DNA of 64,000 bases from Lachnospiraceae oral taxon 107 str. F0167 (GCA_000209465.1 GL890597.1:1-64000), one strand, 5' to 3'; positions 37,073 through 46,828 are shown, counted from the first letter of the stretch. Program-made: numbers and translations. The notes: generated from the letters alone by a model not told the origin.

Positions 37073-38104
37073 TTATCTCTGCACCCTGCCCGAGCCGTCA
37101 CCGCATGCAAGACCTTCTACATCTTCTCTTGTTACAAGGTTAAAGTCTCCCGGTATTGTATGCTTAAGTGCCGAAGCGGCTACCGCAAACTCAAGTGCAG
37201 ACTTAAAATCCTTCTTATCGCAAAGCCCGCAGATAAGTCCTGCTGCAAATGAATCACCGCCTCCGACTCTGTCCACGATTGGGGTTACATGGTATTTCTT
37301 TGAGTGATAAAACTCTCTTGTAGCTCCGTCCATAATGCAGGCTGACCAGTTATTGTTTGAAGCCGAGAAGCTCTCACGAAGCGAACTGATTACATATTTA
37401 AATTTAAACTGATCACACATCTGATTGAAGATATCCACATAGCCGTTAAGCTCAAGTTCTCCTGCTGTAACATCTGTGTTACCCGGCTTGAATCCGAGAA
37501 CCTTCTCGGCATCCTCTTCATTACCGATGCATACATCTACATACTGCATAAGATTTGTCATTATTCTTTTTGCCTTCTCTGATGACCAGAGTTTTTTTCT
37601 GAAATTAAGGTCTACGGATACTGTTACTCCCGCCTTCTTTGCTGCCTTAAGTGCAGCCTCTGTAAGCTCGGCTGCAGAATCTGAAACCGCCGGAGTAATG
37701 CCTGTAAAATGGAACCAGTCCGCATCCTTAAAGATTGCATCAAAATCAAACTCATCTGCCTTAGCTGTGGAGATAGAAGAATGTGCTCTGTCATATACCA
37801 CATTTGAAGCTCTCATTGCCGAACCTGTTTCAAGGAAGTAAATGCCTACTCTCTCACCGCTTCTTGAAATATGCTTTGTTCCAACATTGTACTTGCGAAG
37901 CGTTGCAATGGCTGCATCACCTATAGGATTCTTTGGTAATGCACTTACAAACTCCGCATCATGGCCATAGTTTGCAAGTGAAACCGCAACATTTGCCTCA
38001 CCTCCGCCATAGTTGATATCAAACTCATCCGCCTGAATAAACTTCTCATTATTTGGAGTTGATAATCTAAGCATTATCTCTCCCATTGTAACTATCTTTG
38101 CCAT
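37073..38104 (-). CDS. kdgK: 2-keto-3-deoxygluconate kinase (PfkB family)
   Basis: Phosphorylates 2-keto-3-deoxygluconate to KDPG. PfkB signatures: N-terminal MGEIMLRLSTPN and YGGGEANVAVSLANYG, and the catalytic C-terminal RVGGGDSFAAGLICG with the base Asp. The 343 aa length is normal. It follows eda by 15 bases and the two form an operon for the last steps of uronate degradation. Assignment among PfkB kinases rests on this context. Confidence 0.9.
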   Translation of the reverse strand: MAKIVTMGEIMLRLSTPNNEKFIQADEFDINYGGGEANVAVSLANYGHDAEFVSALPKNPIGDAAIATLRKYNVGTKHISRSGERVGIYFLETGSAMRASNVVYDRAHSSISTAKADEFDFDAIFKDADWFHFTGITPAVSDSAAELTEAALKAAKKAGVTVSVDLNFRKKLWSSEKAKRIMTNLMQYVDVCIGNEEDAEKVLGFKPGNTDVTAGELELNGYVDIFNQMCDQFKFKYVISSLRESFSASNNNWSACIMDGATREFYHSKKYHVTPIVDRVGGGDSFAAGLICGLCDKKDFKSALEFAVAASALKHTIPGDFNLVTREDVEGLACGDGSGRVQR

Positions 38105-38119
38105 ATTTTCTCCATTCCG

Positions 38120-38782
38120 CTATTTTCTTGCAGCCGCTACCGCTTCTACAAATTCCTTTGCCTTTGCAGTTATTGCCGCAAAATCTCCTGTTGCCGCACC
38201 CTTTGTGAGTGATGAGCCTGTACCTACTGCACATGCTCCGGCCTTTAACCATTTATCCACATTGTCAACATCTACACCACCGCTTGGCATAAAATCCCCC
38301 TGTGGAAGAGGTCCTTTAAATGAGCTGATTGCTCCCGGTCCAACTACATTTCCGGGGAATACTTTTATAATATCACATCCTGATTCGAGTGCTGTGATAG
38401 CCTCTGTAGGTGACATTACACCCGGAAGCATAGGTATTCTATATCTGTTGCAAAGCTTAATAGTATCCACATTAAGCCCTGGGCTTACCACATAGTTTGC
38501 ACCTGCAAGAATAACCGCTCTGGCTGTCTCGGGATCAAGCACCGTGCCTGCACCGATAACCACTTTTTCATTGCTTCTGTACTTTTCCGACATAAACTGT
38601 ATAAACTCTACAGGATTTCCCTCATCCATGGTCATGGTAATCTCGATAAAGTTTATTCCACCTGCAATGATGGCATCTATTACCTTCTCGCCCTGCTCCT
38701 TATTTTTTGCACGAACAACAGCAACCAGACAATCCTCTTTCATTCTTGTAATGACCTGTTCTTTTCTCATTTTAACCTCCAA
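38120..38782 (-). CDS. eda: KDPG/KHG aldolase
   Basis: Splits 2-keto-3-deoxy-6-phosphogluconate to pyruvate and glyceraldehyde-3-phosphate through a Schiff base. The Lys is in CDIIKVFPGN, the catalytic Glu in NFIEITM. VIGAGTVLDPETA, VSPGLN and MPSGGV complete the class I TIM-barrel pattern. At 220 aa it is complete. First gene of the eda-kdgK pair. Confidence 0.95.
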   Translation of the reverse strand: MEVKMRKEQVITRMKEDCLVAVVRAKNKEQGEKVIDAIIAGGINFIEITMTMDEGNPVEFIQFMSEKYRSNEKVVIGAGTVLDPETARAVILAGANYVVSPGLNVDTIKLCNRYRIPMLPGVMSPTEAITALESGCDIIKVFPGNVVGPGAISSFKGPLPQGDFMPSGGVDVDNVDKWLKAGACAVGTGSSLTKGAATGDFAAITAKAKEFVEAVAAARK

Positions 38783-38892
38783 AATAATAAAAACATATAC
38801 AATCAGCGATGTAATTTTTAGATTATATTCGTATATACGAATTACTATTCATATTTGCGATATTTTGATTTTAATTAACTTTTTTACCAATG

Positions 38893-39648
38893 TCAAGGCA
38901 TAAAGCCTAAAGATTTTGATATTTCTAAGCCCCTATTTTTTAAGATCTCACCAAGCGCCATATAATCCTCATCCTTCCTATAAAGGCTTGATGCTGATAT
39001 CGCCCCGATACATTCTTTTTTTTCATCAAATATCGGCACTCCCACACATTCCATATGTTCCTCAAGTTCCCTCTCATCCAGCGCAAAACCTCGCACTCTT
39101 ACCAATTCGATATTTTTAATTAACTCTTCCCTATCTGTGATGGTAAATCTTGTCGCCTGTTTCAATTCTATACTGGAAAGTATATCCTTTATTTCCTCAT
39201 CACTCATAGAGCTAAGGATTGCCTTGCCTAAAGATGTATTATATATCGGGTTTTTGGTTCCTATAGTAGCTGTTGTTATTATAGGATTTTCCGGCTCAAA
39301 CTTTGATATATATACAATTTTGCCGCCCTCAAGCACTCCAAAAAAACAGGTTTTTTGTAATTCCTTTGAAAGTTCCTTTAATGCCGGAGCTATAATCTCT
39401 GAAATATTCCTGTTATTCATATAGCTCATACCTATTCTGTAGGCATTTAATCCTATCTTATAGCTTCTTTTTACTCCGGTATTTACCTCAAGCATTCCCA
39501 AATGTACCAGTGTGACCAGGATATCATAGCAACTGGTTCGGGGTATTGATAATCTCTCACATATTTCATCCATTTCCAGCCCCTCATTTGACTTTGCTAT
39601 AATTTGCAATATCTGTACACTTCTTTCTGTTGTACGATTTATTTTCAT
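38893..39648 (-). CDS. IclR-family transcriptional regulator (KdgR-like)
   Basis: A winged-helix N-terminus (residues 5-65, RSVQILQIIAKSNEGLEMDEIC then IPRTSCYDILVTLVHLG) is followed by the IclR effector-binding domain (GTKNPIYNTSLGKAIL, RGFALDERELEEHMECVGVPIFD). The position directly upstream of eda-kdgK and beside uxaA suggests control of uronate genes by a keto-deoxy sugar, as for KdgR. Length 251 aa. Confidence 0.9.
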   Translation of the reverse strand: MKINRTTERSVQILQIIAKSNEGLEMDEICERLSIPRTSCYDILVTLVHLGMLEVNTGVKRSYKIGLNAYRIGMSYMNNRNISEIIAPALKELSKELQKTCFFGVLEGGKIVYISKFEPENPIITTATIGTKNPIYNTSLGKAILSSMSDEEIKDILSSIELKQATRFTITDREELIKNIELVRVRGFALDERELEEHMECVGVPIFDEKKECIGAISASSLYRKDEDYMALGEILKNRGLEISKSLGFMP

Positions 39649-39717
39649 TAAAGCTTACTCCCTGTTTAAAAATCTTATATAATAAATTAAACGGGAGTAC
39701 AGTAAAGCTTGTTTTCT

Positions 39718-41196
39718 TTAAAGAGTTACCCCCTGTTTAAAAATTGCAAAATCATGGAATCCCGCTATTTCAGACTTCACTTTCTTACCGCTTGCCACCT
39801 CAAGCACCAAATCAAAAAGTTCGTTTGCAAGCTCACTCCTTGTCTTATCCTCCACCATTCTTCCTGCATTAAAATCTATCCAATTGCCCTTTGCTTTTGC
39901 AAGCCTTGAATTTGTAGATATTTTTAATGTCGGTACAGGTGATGCAAAAGGTGTTCCTCTTCCTGTGGTAAACAGTATTATATGTGCACCGCTCATAGCC
40001 AGTGCCGTAGCTGCAACCAAATCGTTTCCGGGTGATGAGAGCAGATTAAGCCCTTTTAGTTTTACTCTATCTCCATAATCAAGCACATCTACCACTTTAG
40101 CACTTCCCGACTTCTGTGTACAGCCCAGAGATTTATCCTCAAGTGTGGATATACCGCCTGCCTTATTTCCAGGTGAAGGATTTTCATATATTGTCTGATT
40201 ATGATTTTTAAAATACATCTTAAAATCATTTATTAAAGCAACCGTCTTTTCAAAAGTCTCTCTATCCTTGCATCTTTCCATCAAAAGAGTCTCAGCACCG
40301 AACATCTCTGGCACCTCTGTAAGTATCGTGCTTCCTCCCTTTGAAATAAGAATATCCGAAAACTCACCCACTACCGGATTTGCCGTAATACCTGAAAGCC
40401 CGTCAGAGCCACCACATTTCATTCCTATGATAAGCTCACTCGCATCAATCTCTTCCCTGCTCTCATCCGCAATATTTTCTATCAGCTCCTCTATTAAAGA
40501 AATCCCTTTTTCTATCTCATCATCCACTTCCTGTGATATTAAAAACTTAACCCTTTTTTCATCCGTATCACCCAGATAATCCTTTAACACGGTGATATTT
40601 GAGTTCTCACATCCAAGCCCCAGCACCAACACTCCTCCGGCATTTGGATGATTTATCATATCCGCAAGTATCTTTCTGGTGTTTTCCTGGTCATCTCCCA
40701 TCTGAGAACAGCCGTATGGATGTACAAATGCTATTACATCCTCCACACTTCCCCTTATAAGAGACTTTGCCCTTCTTTCAATAGCCTGTGCGACATTATT
40801 TACACAGCCTACTGTAGGAATAATCCATATTTCATTTCTGACTCCTACCTTACCGTTTTTTCTCTTAAAGCCAAGGAAGGTTTTATGCTCCGTTTCTTTG
40901 ATTTCCTTTACTTTCGGCATATATTTATACTCCAGTAAATCTCCAAGAGCTGTCTTTATATTATGAGTATGTATCCAATTCCCTGCCTTTATATCCTCCT
41001 TCGCAATGCCGATTCTGTTTCCATATTTAATAATATCCTCACCTGCTTTTATATCTTTTAATGCCACCTTATGTCCGGCAGGAATTTCACTGTTTGTAAA
41101 TGTCACATCACTTCCAAATACGATTTTTTCTCCCTTTGGCAATATATTTAATGCCACACATACATTGTCCAAATCATTTATTTTTATATAATCCAT
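39718..41196 (-). CDS. uxaA: Altronate dehydratase
   Basis: Dehydrates D-altronate to 2-keto-3-deoxygluconate with an iron cofactor. The N-terminal SAF domain covers residues 1-95. The catalytic part starts with FLGFKRKNGKVGVRNEIWIIPTVGCVN and contains HPYGCSQMGDD, LGLGCEN, GMKCGGSDG and STLEDKSLGCTQK with the conserved Cys residues. Complete at 492 aa. It supplies the substrate of KdgK. The matching tagaturonate reductase (uxaB) is not in the window. Confidence 0.95.
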   Translation of the reverse strand: MDYIKINDLDNVCVALNILPKGEKIVFGSDVTFTNSEIPAGHKVALKDIKAGEDIIKYGNRIGIAKEDIKAGNWIHTHNIKTALGDLLEYKYMPKVKEIKETEHKTFLGFKRKNGKVGVRNEIWIIPTVGCVNNVAQAIERRAKSLIRGSVEDVIAFVHPYGCSQMGDDQENTRKILADMINHPNAGGVLVLGLGCENSNITVLKDYLGDTDEKRVKFLISQEVDDEIEKGISLIEELIENIADESREEIDASELIIGMKCGGSDGLSGITANPVVGEFSDILISKGGSTILTEVPEMFGAETLLMERCKDRETFEKTVALINDFKMYFKNHNQTIYENPSPGNKAGGISTLEDKSLGCTQKSGSAKVVDVLDYGDRVKLKGLNLLSSPGNDLVAATALAMSGAHIILFTTGRGTPFASPVPTLKISTNSRLAKAKGNWIDFNAGRMVEDKTRSELANELFDLVLEVASGKKVKSEIAGFHDFAIFKQGVTL

Positions 41197-41392
41197 TTCC
41201 TCAAAAGATACCCTGATGCATTGTTAAATTTTGCAGTAATAAAAGCTCAACGCAATCTGCAATATCAGTTTAGGTATGTCAAATGTCCCAAGACTTTCAT
41301 CATTGATATTGTAAATAAAACATACACTTTTAATTTAACAAAGTTTTGGCATCATCCTCCTTGCCAAATTTTAATAATCAGCTTATAATAAA

Positions 41393-41406
41393 TGTAAGCG
41401 TTTACA
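41393..41406. promoter_or_regulatory. Catabolite-responsive or LacI-type operator
   Basis: TGTAAGCGTTTACA is a near-perfect palindrome and fits the CcpA cre pattern TGNAANCGNNNNCA. It lies in the 512-base gap between uxaA and the divergent LacI gene and could serve either. It could also be the site of that LacI-family protein. Confidence 0.65.
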
Positions 41407-41532
41407 ATCGCATTATACATGGCTGTTTTATAGCTTGTCAAGATGGATAAAGATTGTAAATATGCATATTTTTATAAAGGATTTATGGCTACTTATTTTA
41501 AATAATCCTATCTCAGGTATGTCAAATACCAA

Positions 41533-41654
41533 GGCTTTTATCACTTGGTAAAAAATGTCATACATTATGATGTGTTTACAGAGGTCTTGTTTCCGGGACT
41601 TTTATGATTTGATAAAAAAATCATACATTATGATATGGATACAGAGGTCTTGTT
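41533..41654. repeat. Tandem ~59-bp direct repeat upstream of the LacI gene
   Basis: Copy 1 (41533-41591) and copy 2 (41596-41654) share TCATACATTATGAT and ACAGAGGTCTTGTT. A weaker third relative begins near 41273 (GGTATGTCAAAT, then AAACATACA). The copies end 55 bases before the LacI start codon. Confidence 0.7.
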
Positions 41655-41708
41655 GTTAGGAAAATAAGCATATAAAGTTTTAATTACCATAAACCTTCAC
41701 GGAGAATT

Positions 41709-42716
41709 ATGAATATATATGATATTGCAAACAGAGCAAATGTCTCTATTGCTACAGTATCCAGAGTAATAAATAACAGCCCAAAGGTCAGTGAAAAAAC
41801 CAGGAAAAAAGTTCATGATATTATGGACGAGCTGGGGTTTACTCCAAATGTATTTGCAAGGGGGCTGGGACTTAATACTATGAAGACCATAGGAATACTA
41901 TGTTCCGATCCTTCAGATATCTATGTTGCAAGGGCATTATCCTATTTTGAGAAAATGCTTAGAGAAAACGGATATGACTCTTTATTATGCTGTAGCGGAT
42001 ATGACACGGAAAATTTAAAAAAGTATATAAATATACTTATTTCTAAAAGTGTGGATGCCATTATTATGATCGGTTCAAAGTATATATCATCAAGAGATAA
42101 TAAAAATCTGATAAAAAACAGTGCCAAATCATTGCCGATTTTTTTGATAAACGGATTTTTGAAAGCAGACAATGTATATTGTTCTTATTATGATGATTTT
42201 AATGCTACAAAAAAAATTGTAGATATGTTATATAATAATGGCAAAAGGAAATTGCTCTTCCTCTATAATTCCACATCTCAGTCTGCCAAAAGAAAGCTTG
42301 ACGGATTTTTAAAGGGATGTAAGAATCTGAAAGAACCCACAGATAAATTTGATACTCTTTTATGCGAGGAAAATGATATTGACAGTATTATCTCTTTACT
42401 GGGAGATTTTTTTGAAAAGGAATTTTTCCCCGAAGGTATAGTCGCTTCTGATGATTTTTTGGCAATGATTGTTTTAAAATTTGCAAAACAAAATAATATT
42501 GAAATTCCCGGAGAGCTTTCGGTGATAGGATATGATAATTCAATATTTTCAAAGCTGTCATATCCTGAGCTTACCACTATAGACTCGGGGCTTTTTTCTC
42601 TATGTAAGCATAGTGTAAATACTCTTTTAAAAGTATTTGACGGAGATTCGCCTGAAAATATCTGTTTATTAAAGCCTGATATTATTGAAAAGGATACTTT
42701 TCGATCAAAGACTTGA
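41709..42716 (+). CDS. LacI-family transcriptional regulator
   Basis: The DNA-binding helix-turn-helix and hinge are at residues 1-55 (MNIYDIANRANVSIATVSRV, then NNSPKVSEKTRKKV). A periplasmic-binding-protein-like sensor domain follows, with ending GELSVIGYDNS and LTTI. The 335 aa are complete, with GGAG before the ATG. It lies between uxaA and uxaC and likely responds to a hexuronate or an intermediate, in addition to the IclR regulator. Confidence 0.92.
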   Translation: MNIYDIANRANVSIATVSRVINNSPKVSEKTRKKVHDIMDELGFTPNVFARGLGLNTMKTIGILCSDPSDIYVARALSYFEKMLRENGYDSLLCCSGYDTENLKKYINILISKSVDAIIMIGSKYISSRDNKNLIKNSAKSLPIFLINGFLKADNVYCSYYDDFNATKKIVDMLYNNGKRKLLFLYNSTSQSAKRKLDGFLKGCKNLKEPTDKFDTLLCEENDIDSIISLLGDFFEKEFFPEGIVASDDFLAMIVLKFAKQNNIEIPGELSVIGYDNSIFSKLSYPELTTIDSGLFSLCKHSVNTLLKVFDGDSPENICLLKPDIIEKDTFRSKT

Positions 42717-42802
42717 TAACTTGTGATTCAAAAAGTGATAGGCTTTACTACAGCATGTAACTACTTGTTTTGTAGTTATCTATAATTTTAATTTAAAAGT
42801 CA

Positions 42803-42878
42803 ACCGCATGTGGCGGTCTGTTTTCAGGGTTTATAAACCGGACATTTATTGTTTGTAATGTACCTAAAACCGGTACAT
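42803..42878. promoter_or_regulatory. Three palindromes upstream of uxaC
   Basis: ACCGC/GCGGT (42803-42817), the perfect GGTTTATAAACC (42828-42839) and ATGTACC/GGTACAT (42858-42878) stand in a row 40 to 115 bases before the uxaC start. They are possible operators or leader hairpins. Their sequences differ from each other. Confidence 0.45.
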
Positions 42879-42919
42879 ACAAGTTTACTTTATACAGCCA
42901 TTTGGCTAAGGAGGTTGAA

Positions 42920-44320
42920 ATGAAGAATTTTATGGATCAGGATTTTTTACTTGATACCGAAACAGCAAAGCGTCTTTACCATGATTATGCGAAAAAGATG
43001 CCTATAGTTGACTATCACTGTCATATAAATCCGCAAGAGATATATGAAGATAAAAAATTTAAAAATATAACTCAAGTCTGGCTTGGCGGAGACCATTATA
43101 AATGGCGTCAGATCAGATCTAACGGCGTGGACGAAAAACTTATAACAGGGGATTCTACCGATAGAGAAAAATTTGATGCCTGGGCGGCTACAATGCCAAA
43201 GCTTATAGGAAATCCGCTTTATCATTGGTCACATCTTGAGCTTCAAAGATATTTCGGCTTTAAAGGTCATTTAAGTCCTGACAGTGCTGATGAAGTTTGG
43301 AATCTTACCAAGGAGAAACTTGCTACAGATGAATTAAGTGTCAGAAATATTATCAGAAACTCAAATGTTGAAGTTATTTGTACTACAGATGATCCTATAG
43401 ATTCTCTTGGATGGCATATAAAACTTAGAGAAATCAAGGACTTGGGCTTTAAAGTTCTCCCTGCCTGGAGACCTGATAAGGCTACAAATATTGAAAAGCC
43501 TGATTTTACAGAATATATATCAAAGCTCTCCGAGGTAAGCGGTGTAGCTGTTAAAGACTTTGACACTCTAAAGAAGGCATTATTAAAAAGACTTGAGTTT
43601 TTTAATGAAAACGGATGCTCGGCATCAGACCATGGTGTTGACTTTGTATATTATTATCCGGCTGATGATGCTACAGTTAATGCTGTTTTACAGAAAAGAC
43701 TTGCAGGAGAAGATATAAGCCTTACAGAGCAATATCAATATAAGACCGCACTCCTACTTGCTCTTGGCAAGGAATACCACAGATTAAACTGGGTAATGCA
43801 GCTTCATTTTGGCTGTAAGAGAAATAATAACACTGCAATGTTTAATAAGCTTGGTCCTGATTCAGGATTTGATGCTATCAGCGGCTACGCCCCTGCCGAT
43901 CAGCTTGCCGACTTCCTTGATGCTTTGAATATAAGCAATGAGCTCCCAAAGACCATACTTTATTCTTTAAATCCGAACGATGATGCCGCAATCGGTACAA
44001 TTATCGGATGCTTCCAGGATTTTAGTATAGCCGGAAAGGTTCAGCAGGGTTCTGCCTGGTGGTTTAACGACCATTATGAAGGTATGAGAGCACAGATGAA
44101 GTCTTTAGCCGCTCTTGGATGCCTTGGCAATTTTAACGGTATGCTTACAGACTCACGCTCATTCCTTTCATATACCAGACATGAGTATTTTAGAAGAATA
44201 CTTTGTGGACTTATAGGGGAATGGGTTGAAAGCGGACAGTATCCTAATGATGAAAAGGTATTAAAAGAACTTATCGAAAACATCTCCTACAATAATGTAA
44301 TGAGGTATTTCGGTTTTTAA
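42920..44320 (+). CDS. uxaC: Glucuronate isomerase
   Basis: Isomerises D-glucuronate to fructuronate and galacturonate to tagaturonate, the entry step of the pathway. Family blocks include PIVDYHCHINPQEI (metal-binding His pair), VICTTDDPIDSLGWH, LPAWRPDKA, MQLHFGCKRNNN and RHEYFRRILCGLIGEWVESG. I start at the ATG at 42920 because AAGGAGG ends 6 bases before it. An upstream TTG at 42902 would swallow that site. This gives 466 aa, the family length. Confidence 0.96.
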   Translation: MKNFMDQDFLLDTETAKRLYHDYAKKMPIVDYHCHINPQEIYEDKKFKNITQVWLGGDHYKWRQIRSNGVDEKLITGDSTDREKFDAWAATMPKLIGNPLYHWSHLELQRYFGFKGHLSPDSADEVWNLTKEKLATDELSVRNIIRNSNVEVICTTDDPIDSLGWHIKLREIKDLGFKVLPAWRPDKATNIEKPDFTEYISKLSEVSGVAVKDFDTLKKALLKRLEFFNENGCSASDHGVDFVYYYPADDATVNAVLQKRLAGEDISLTEQYQYKTALLLALGKEYHRLNWVMQLHFGCKRNNNTAMFNKLGPDSGFDAISGYAPADQLADFLDALNISNELPKTILYSLNPNDDAAIGTIIGCFQDFSIAGKVQQGSAWWFNDHYEGMRAQMKSLAALGCLGNFNGMLTDSRSFLSYTRHEYFRRILCGLIGEWVESGQYPNDEKVLKELIENISYNNVMRYFGF

Positions 44321-44389
44321 CTGTTAAGGATATAAAAAATTTTATTTATTATAGCTTTCCCTTTTAAAATTTTAGTAATAAAAAACAGT

Positions 44390-44446
44390 AAAAATCTCTG
44401 ATATATTCCGAACTTTTTGGTACATATCAGAGATTTACTTTTTTTC
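44390..44446. terminator. Bidirectional terminator between uxaC and the carboxylesterase gene
   Basis: AAATCTCTGATAT (44392-44404) pairs perfectly with ATATCAGAGATTT (44424-44436). A T-run follows on the plus strand and a shorter one on the minus strand, serving two convergent genes. Confidence 0.88.
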
Positions 44447-44476
44447 ATTATATTTATTGCTTTTATAATGTTTAAA

Positions 44477-45973
44477 CTAGCTGCGGTTATTTATGTATTC
44501 TTTCCTTAATCTATCACCTATACCGCTGCTTTGAACCTTATGAATAAGTTTTGCATGTGGAAACGGTATGGCTCTAATCTCTTTATCATACTCTATAATT
44601 TCTCCCTTTTCATTAAACAGCGGACGCCCGTCTATTTTGCCTGATCTTACAAATTCCAGCCAATCTTTTTGTATTAAAACAGTTGCTCTTTTGTTTTCAT
44701 CAGTTATATCTATATTCATTTTGTCTATAGTTCCAAAGAAAAAAGCGAGTTCCGCACCATGGTATGAGCCACGAAGTCCGTTATATAAATTTGGTATATA
44801 GTTCATCCTGTATCCGTATACAGGCGATTTCTTTCCGATCGTTTCCATAAGAAATAATGCACTCGAATGAAATACAAGAAGTTCCATAATTTGAATCTGC
44901 AAATCTACAATGCCCTCCGCTTCCACTTTAAGTTCAGTTTCAAGATTTTTCGCAAATTCTCCATATCTTTTCAAAAGATTTTCCTTTAAATCTTTCTTTT
45001 TCTTCGTGATTCCAAGAGCTTTATAGTACATCGGTAATTCTATCATAGAAAACTCATCTTTATTTGAGCCTATCAATACAGGCATACAAGGAAACTCGCC
45101 TTGTTCAAGTGTTTTCATTGGATGTTTTGTAAAAAACTTTCCGTCAACAATGTCATTTTGCCCACCTTTCATCTTTATCATTTCCTTAATTGAAAGTTTT
45201 TTCAAATCTTCAAGTCCGCTCAAATGATTTTTTGACAGCAGATTTTTGTACGCATTTTTTGCATAATCAAGTTCTGACAGCATAGGAACATTACCGGCAC
45301 ACAAAATCAATTTATGAAATAATTTATTACTTACAGGATTCAGGTAATGGTAAAGAGCTGCAACAGCACCGCCACAATGTCCCATAAGTGTAATGTTGGT
45401 ATTATCTCCGCCAAATGAACCTATATTATCATAAATCCAACTTAAGGCTGTTTGCTGGTCAAGATATGCAAGAGAAGCTCTTGTTTCTTCACTGTCAAAA
45501 ACAGGCATATATCCGAAATTCCCTACCCTATAGGTAATTGTAACTGCTACAACCTCTTTTTCACCGATATGTTCCATTGTGTATATGGGAACGGTTCCTG
45601 AACCTTCTCCTCCACCATGTAAAAAAACAATTACCGGTTTCTTTTTGTCAAAATCATCAGTTGCCCATATATTCACTACAAATGCACTTTCACTCTGAAC
45701 ATCTTTTGTCGGCTGAAACTCAGGTCGTAACATATGATGTTTCATAAAAACATTTAAAAATAGAGGGTATTTTCTCTGCGGAAAGCATAATGTTTCTTCT
45801 CTGTTAATAACTTTTTCTGATGAGTATTCATCTTGGCCAATAATTTTTGCGTACTCAAATCGTTCCCCTCGTGCATAAGGTACGCTCGGTATAGCATATA
45901 CCGCTCTACTATCTTCAGTCTTCCCCACTACCCTTGCATATACTTTCCCAATGTCTGTCTGCAATATCTCCAT
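44477..45973 (-). CDS. Type B carboxylesterase-like alpha/beta hydrolase with Cys nucleophile
   Basis: The protein follows the carboxylesterase family over its 498 residues. The oxyanion loop is VFLHGGGEGSG, the block before the elbow is ALSWIYDNIGSFGGD, the acid is in IGSNKDEFS and the base in SYHGAELAFFFG. The nucleophile elbow, normally GESAGG, reads GHCGG with Cys200 in place of Ser. Cys-Glu-His triads exist in other alpha/beta hydrolases, so the enzyme may be active on unusual substrates, or may be a non-classical member. No signal peptide. It starts one base after the S51 peptidase gene. Confidence 0.85.
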   Translation of the reverse strand: MEILQTDIGKVYARVVGKTEDSRAVYAIPSVPYARGERFEYAKIIGQDEYSSEKVINREETLCFPQRKYPLFLNVFMKHHMLRPEFQPTKDVQSESAFVVNIWATDDFDKKKPVIVFLHGGGEGSGTVPIYTMEHIGEKEVVAVTITYRVGNFGYMPVFDSEETRASLAYLDQQTALSWIYDNIGSFGGDNTNITLMGHCGGAVAALYHYLNPVSNKLFHKLILCAGNVPMLSELDYAKNAYKNLLSKNHLSGLEDLKKLSIKEMIKMKGGQNDIVDGKFFTKHPMKTLEQGEFPCMPVLIGSNKDEFSMIELPMYYKALGITKKKKDLKENLLKRYGEFAKNLETELKVEAEGIVDLQIQIMELLVFHSSALFLMETIGKKSPVYGYRMNYIPNLYNGLRGSYHGAELAFFFGTIDKMNIDITDENKRATVLIQKDWLEFVRSGKIDGRPLFNEKGEIIEYDKEIRAIPFPHAKLIHKVQSSGIGDRLRKEYINNRS

Positions 45974-46573
45974 TTATATCTCTACAATCCTCTTAGAGCT
46001 ACCCTCTACAATAACAGCCTGTGAATTATTGATAGGGCATATATCCAAGTCGTTAAATTGTTCTAAAATTTTTTCGGTTATTTTCTTAAACGGTGCAGTA
46101 AGATAATGCGGTAAAACATAGAAATTTATTAAACTCAATCCTCCATCATCTGTAAGTGAATAATCACCCGGCTTTTCATCCATAATTTCAATATATTTTA
46201 TATCCGGGGCACATACTATAGCTCCGGCAGATTCTCCGATAAATAACTTACCCTTATTCAACTCTTCTTTCAGCAGTTTATCCACTCCTTTTTTCCTAAG
46301 TTGCTCTAAAAGGAAAAATGAATTTCCACCTGTAAAGTAAATAATATCAGCATTATTAAATGCCGCTTCTATATTTTCATACTCTTCTTTTGAAATATCC
46401 ATTTCTGTGAGTACTGCTCCAAATTTTTTAAAAAGCTTTCTTGCTGAGCCTACATACCCCTTATATTCTTCATATATTGAAGCTGTAGGTATAAATAATA
46501 CCTTCTTCATATTGATTTCTTCTTTTATCAAACTTCCAACGCTTGAAAAATGTGAACATAAAAACAACCTCAT
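45974..46573 (-). CDS. Peptidase S51 family (dipeptidase E-like)
   Basis: S51 enzymes use a Ser nucleophile in a class I glutamine-amidotransferase-like fold. Ser115 is in FIGESAGAIV, and YFTGGNSFFLLEQL and LPHYL match the family. At 199 aa it is short but complete, as usual for the single-domain dipeptidase E group. AGGAGG precedes the ATG. It is probably cotranscribed with the carboxylesterase. Confidence 0.87.
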   Translation of the reverse strand: MRLFLCSHFSSVGSLIKEEINMKKVLFIPTASIYEEYKGYVGSARKLFKKFGAVLTEMDISKEEYENIEAAFNNADIIYFTGGNSFFLLEQLRKKGVDKLLKEELNKGKLFIGESAGAIVCAPDIKYIEIMDEKPGDYSLTDDGGLSLINFYVLPHYLTAPFKKITEKILEQFNDLDICPINNSQAVIVEGSSKRIVEI

Positions 46574-46693
46574 AAATTTACCTCCTGTTTTATAAATTTA
46601 TAGTCAAATAAGATAGATTTTCCCTTAGTCAAAATTTTTAAAAATGACATCTTTCAAATCGGATCACACCTAACTTATCCATGCTCTGTGATA

Positions 46694-46722
46694 CAAAAAA
46701 AGCCTGACCACTGTCAGACTTT
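46694..46722 (-). terminator. Terminator behind the tRNA pair
   Basis: AGTCTGAC pairs with GTCAGGCT around AGTG, followed by seven T on the minus strand, a few bases after the tRNA-Met 3' end. Confidence 0.85.
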
Positions 46723-46727
46723 AAAAA

Positions 46728-46801
46728 TAGCGACGGGGAGATTCGAACTCTCGACACTACGGGTATGAACCGTATGCTCTAGCCAACTGAGCTACATCGC
46801 C
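46728..46801 (-). tRNA. tRNA-Met (CAT)
   Basis: 74 bases fold as a cloverleaf on the minus strand: acceptor GGCGATG with CGTCGCT, D-arm with AGCTCAGTTGG, anticodon loop with CAT, and TTCGAAT T-loop. No CCA is encoded. G1.T72 pairing is as in elongator tRNA-Met of related genomes. Confidence 0.93.
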
Positions 46802-46828
46802 ATATATAATCATGCTTTGCATGAAAAA

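Noticed and set aside
42902-42919. TTG start for uxaC, 18 bases upstream
   Set aside because: It overlaps the AAGGAGG site that serves the ATG at 42920 and adds residues not seen in the family.
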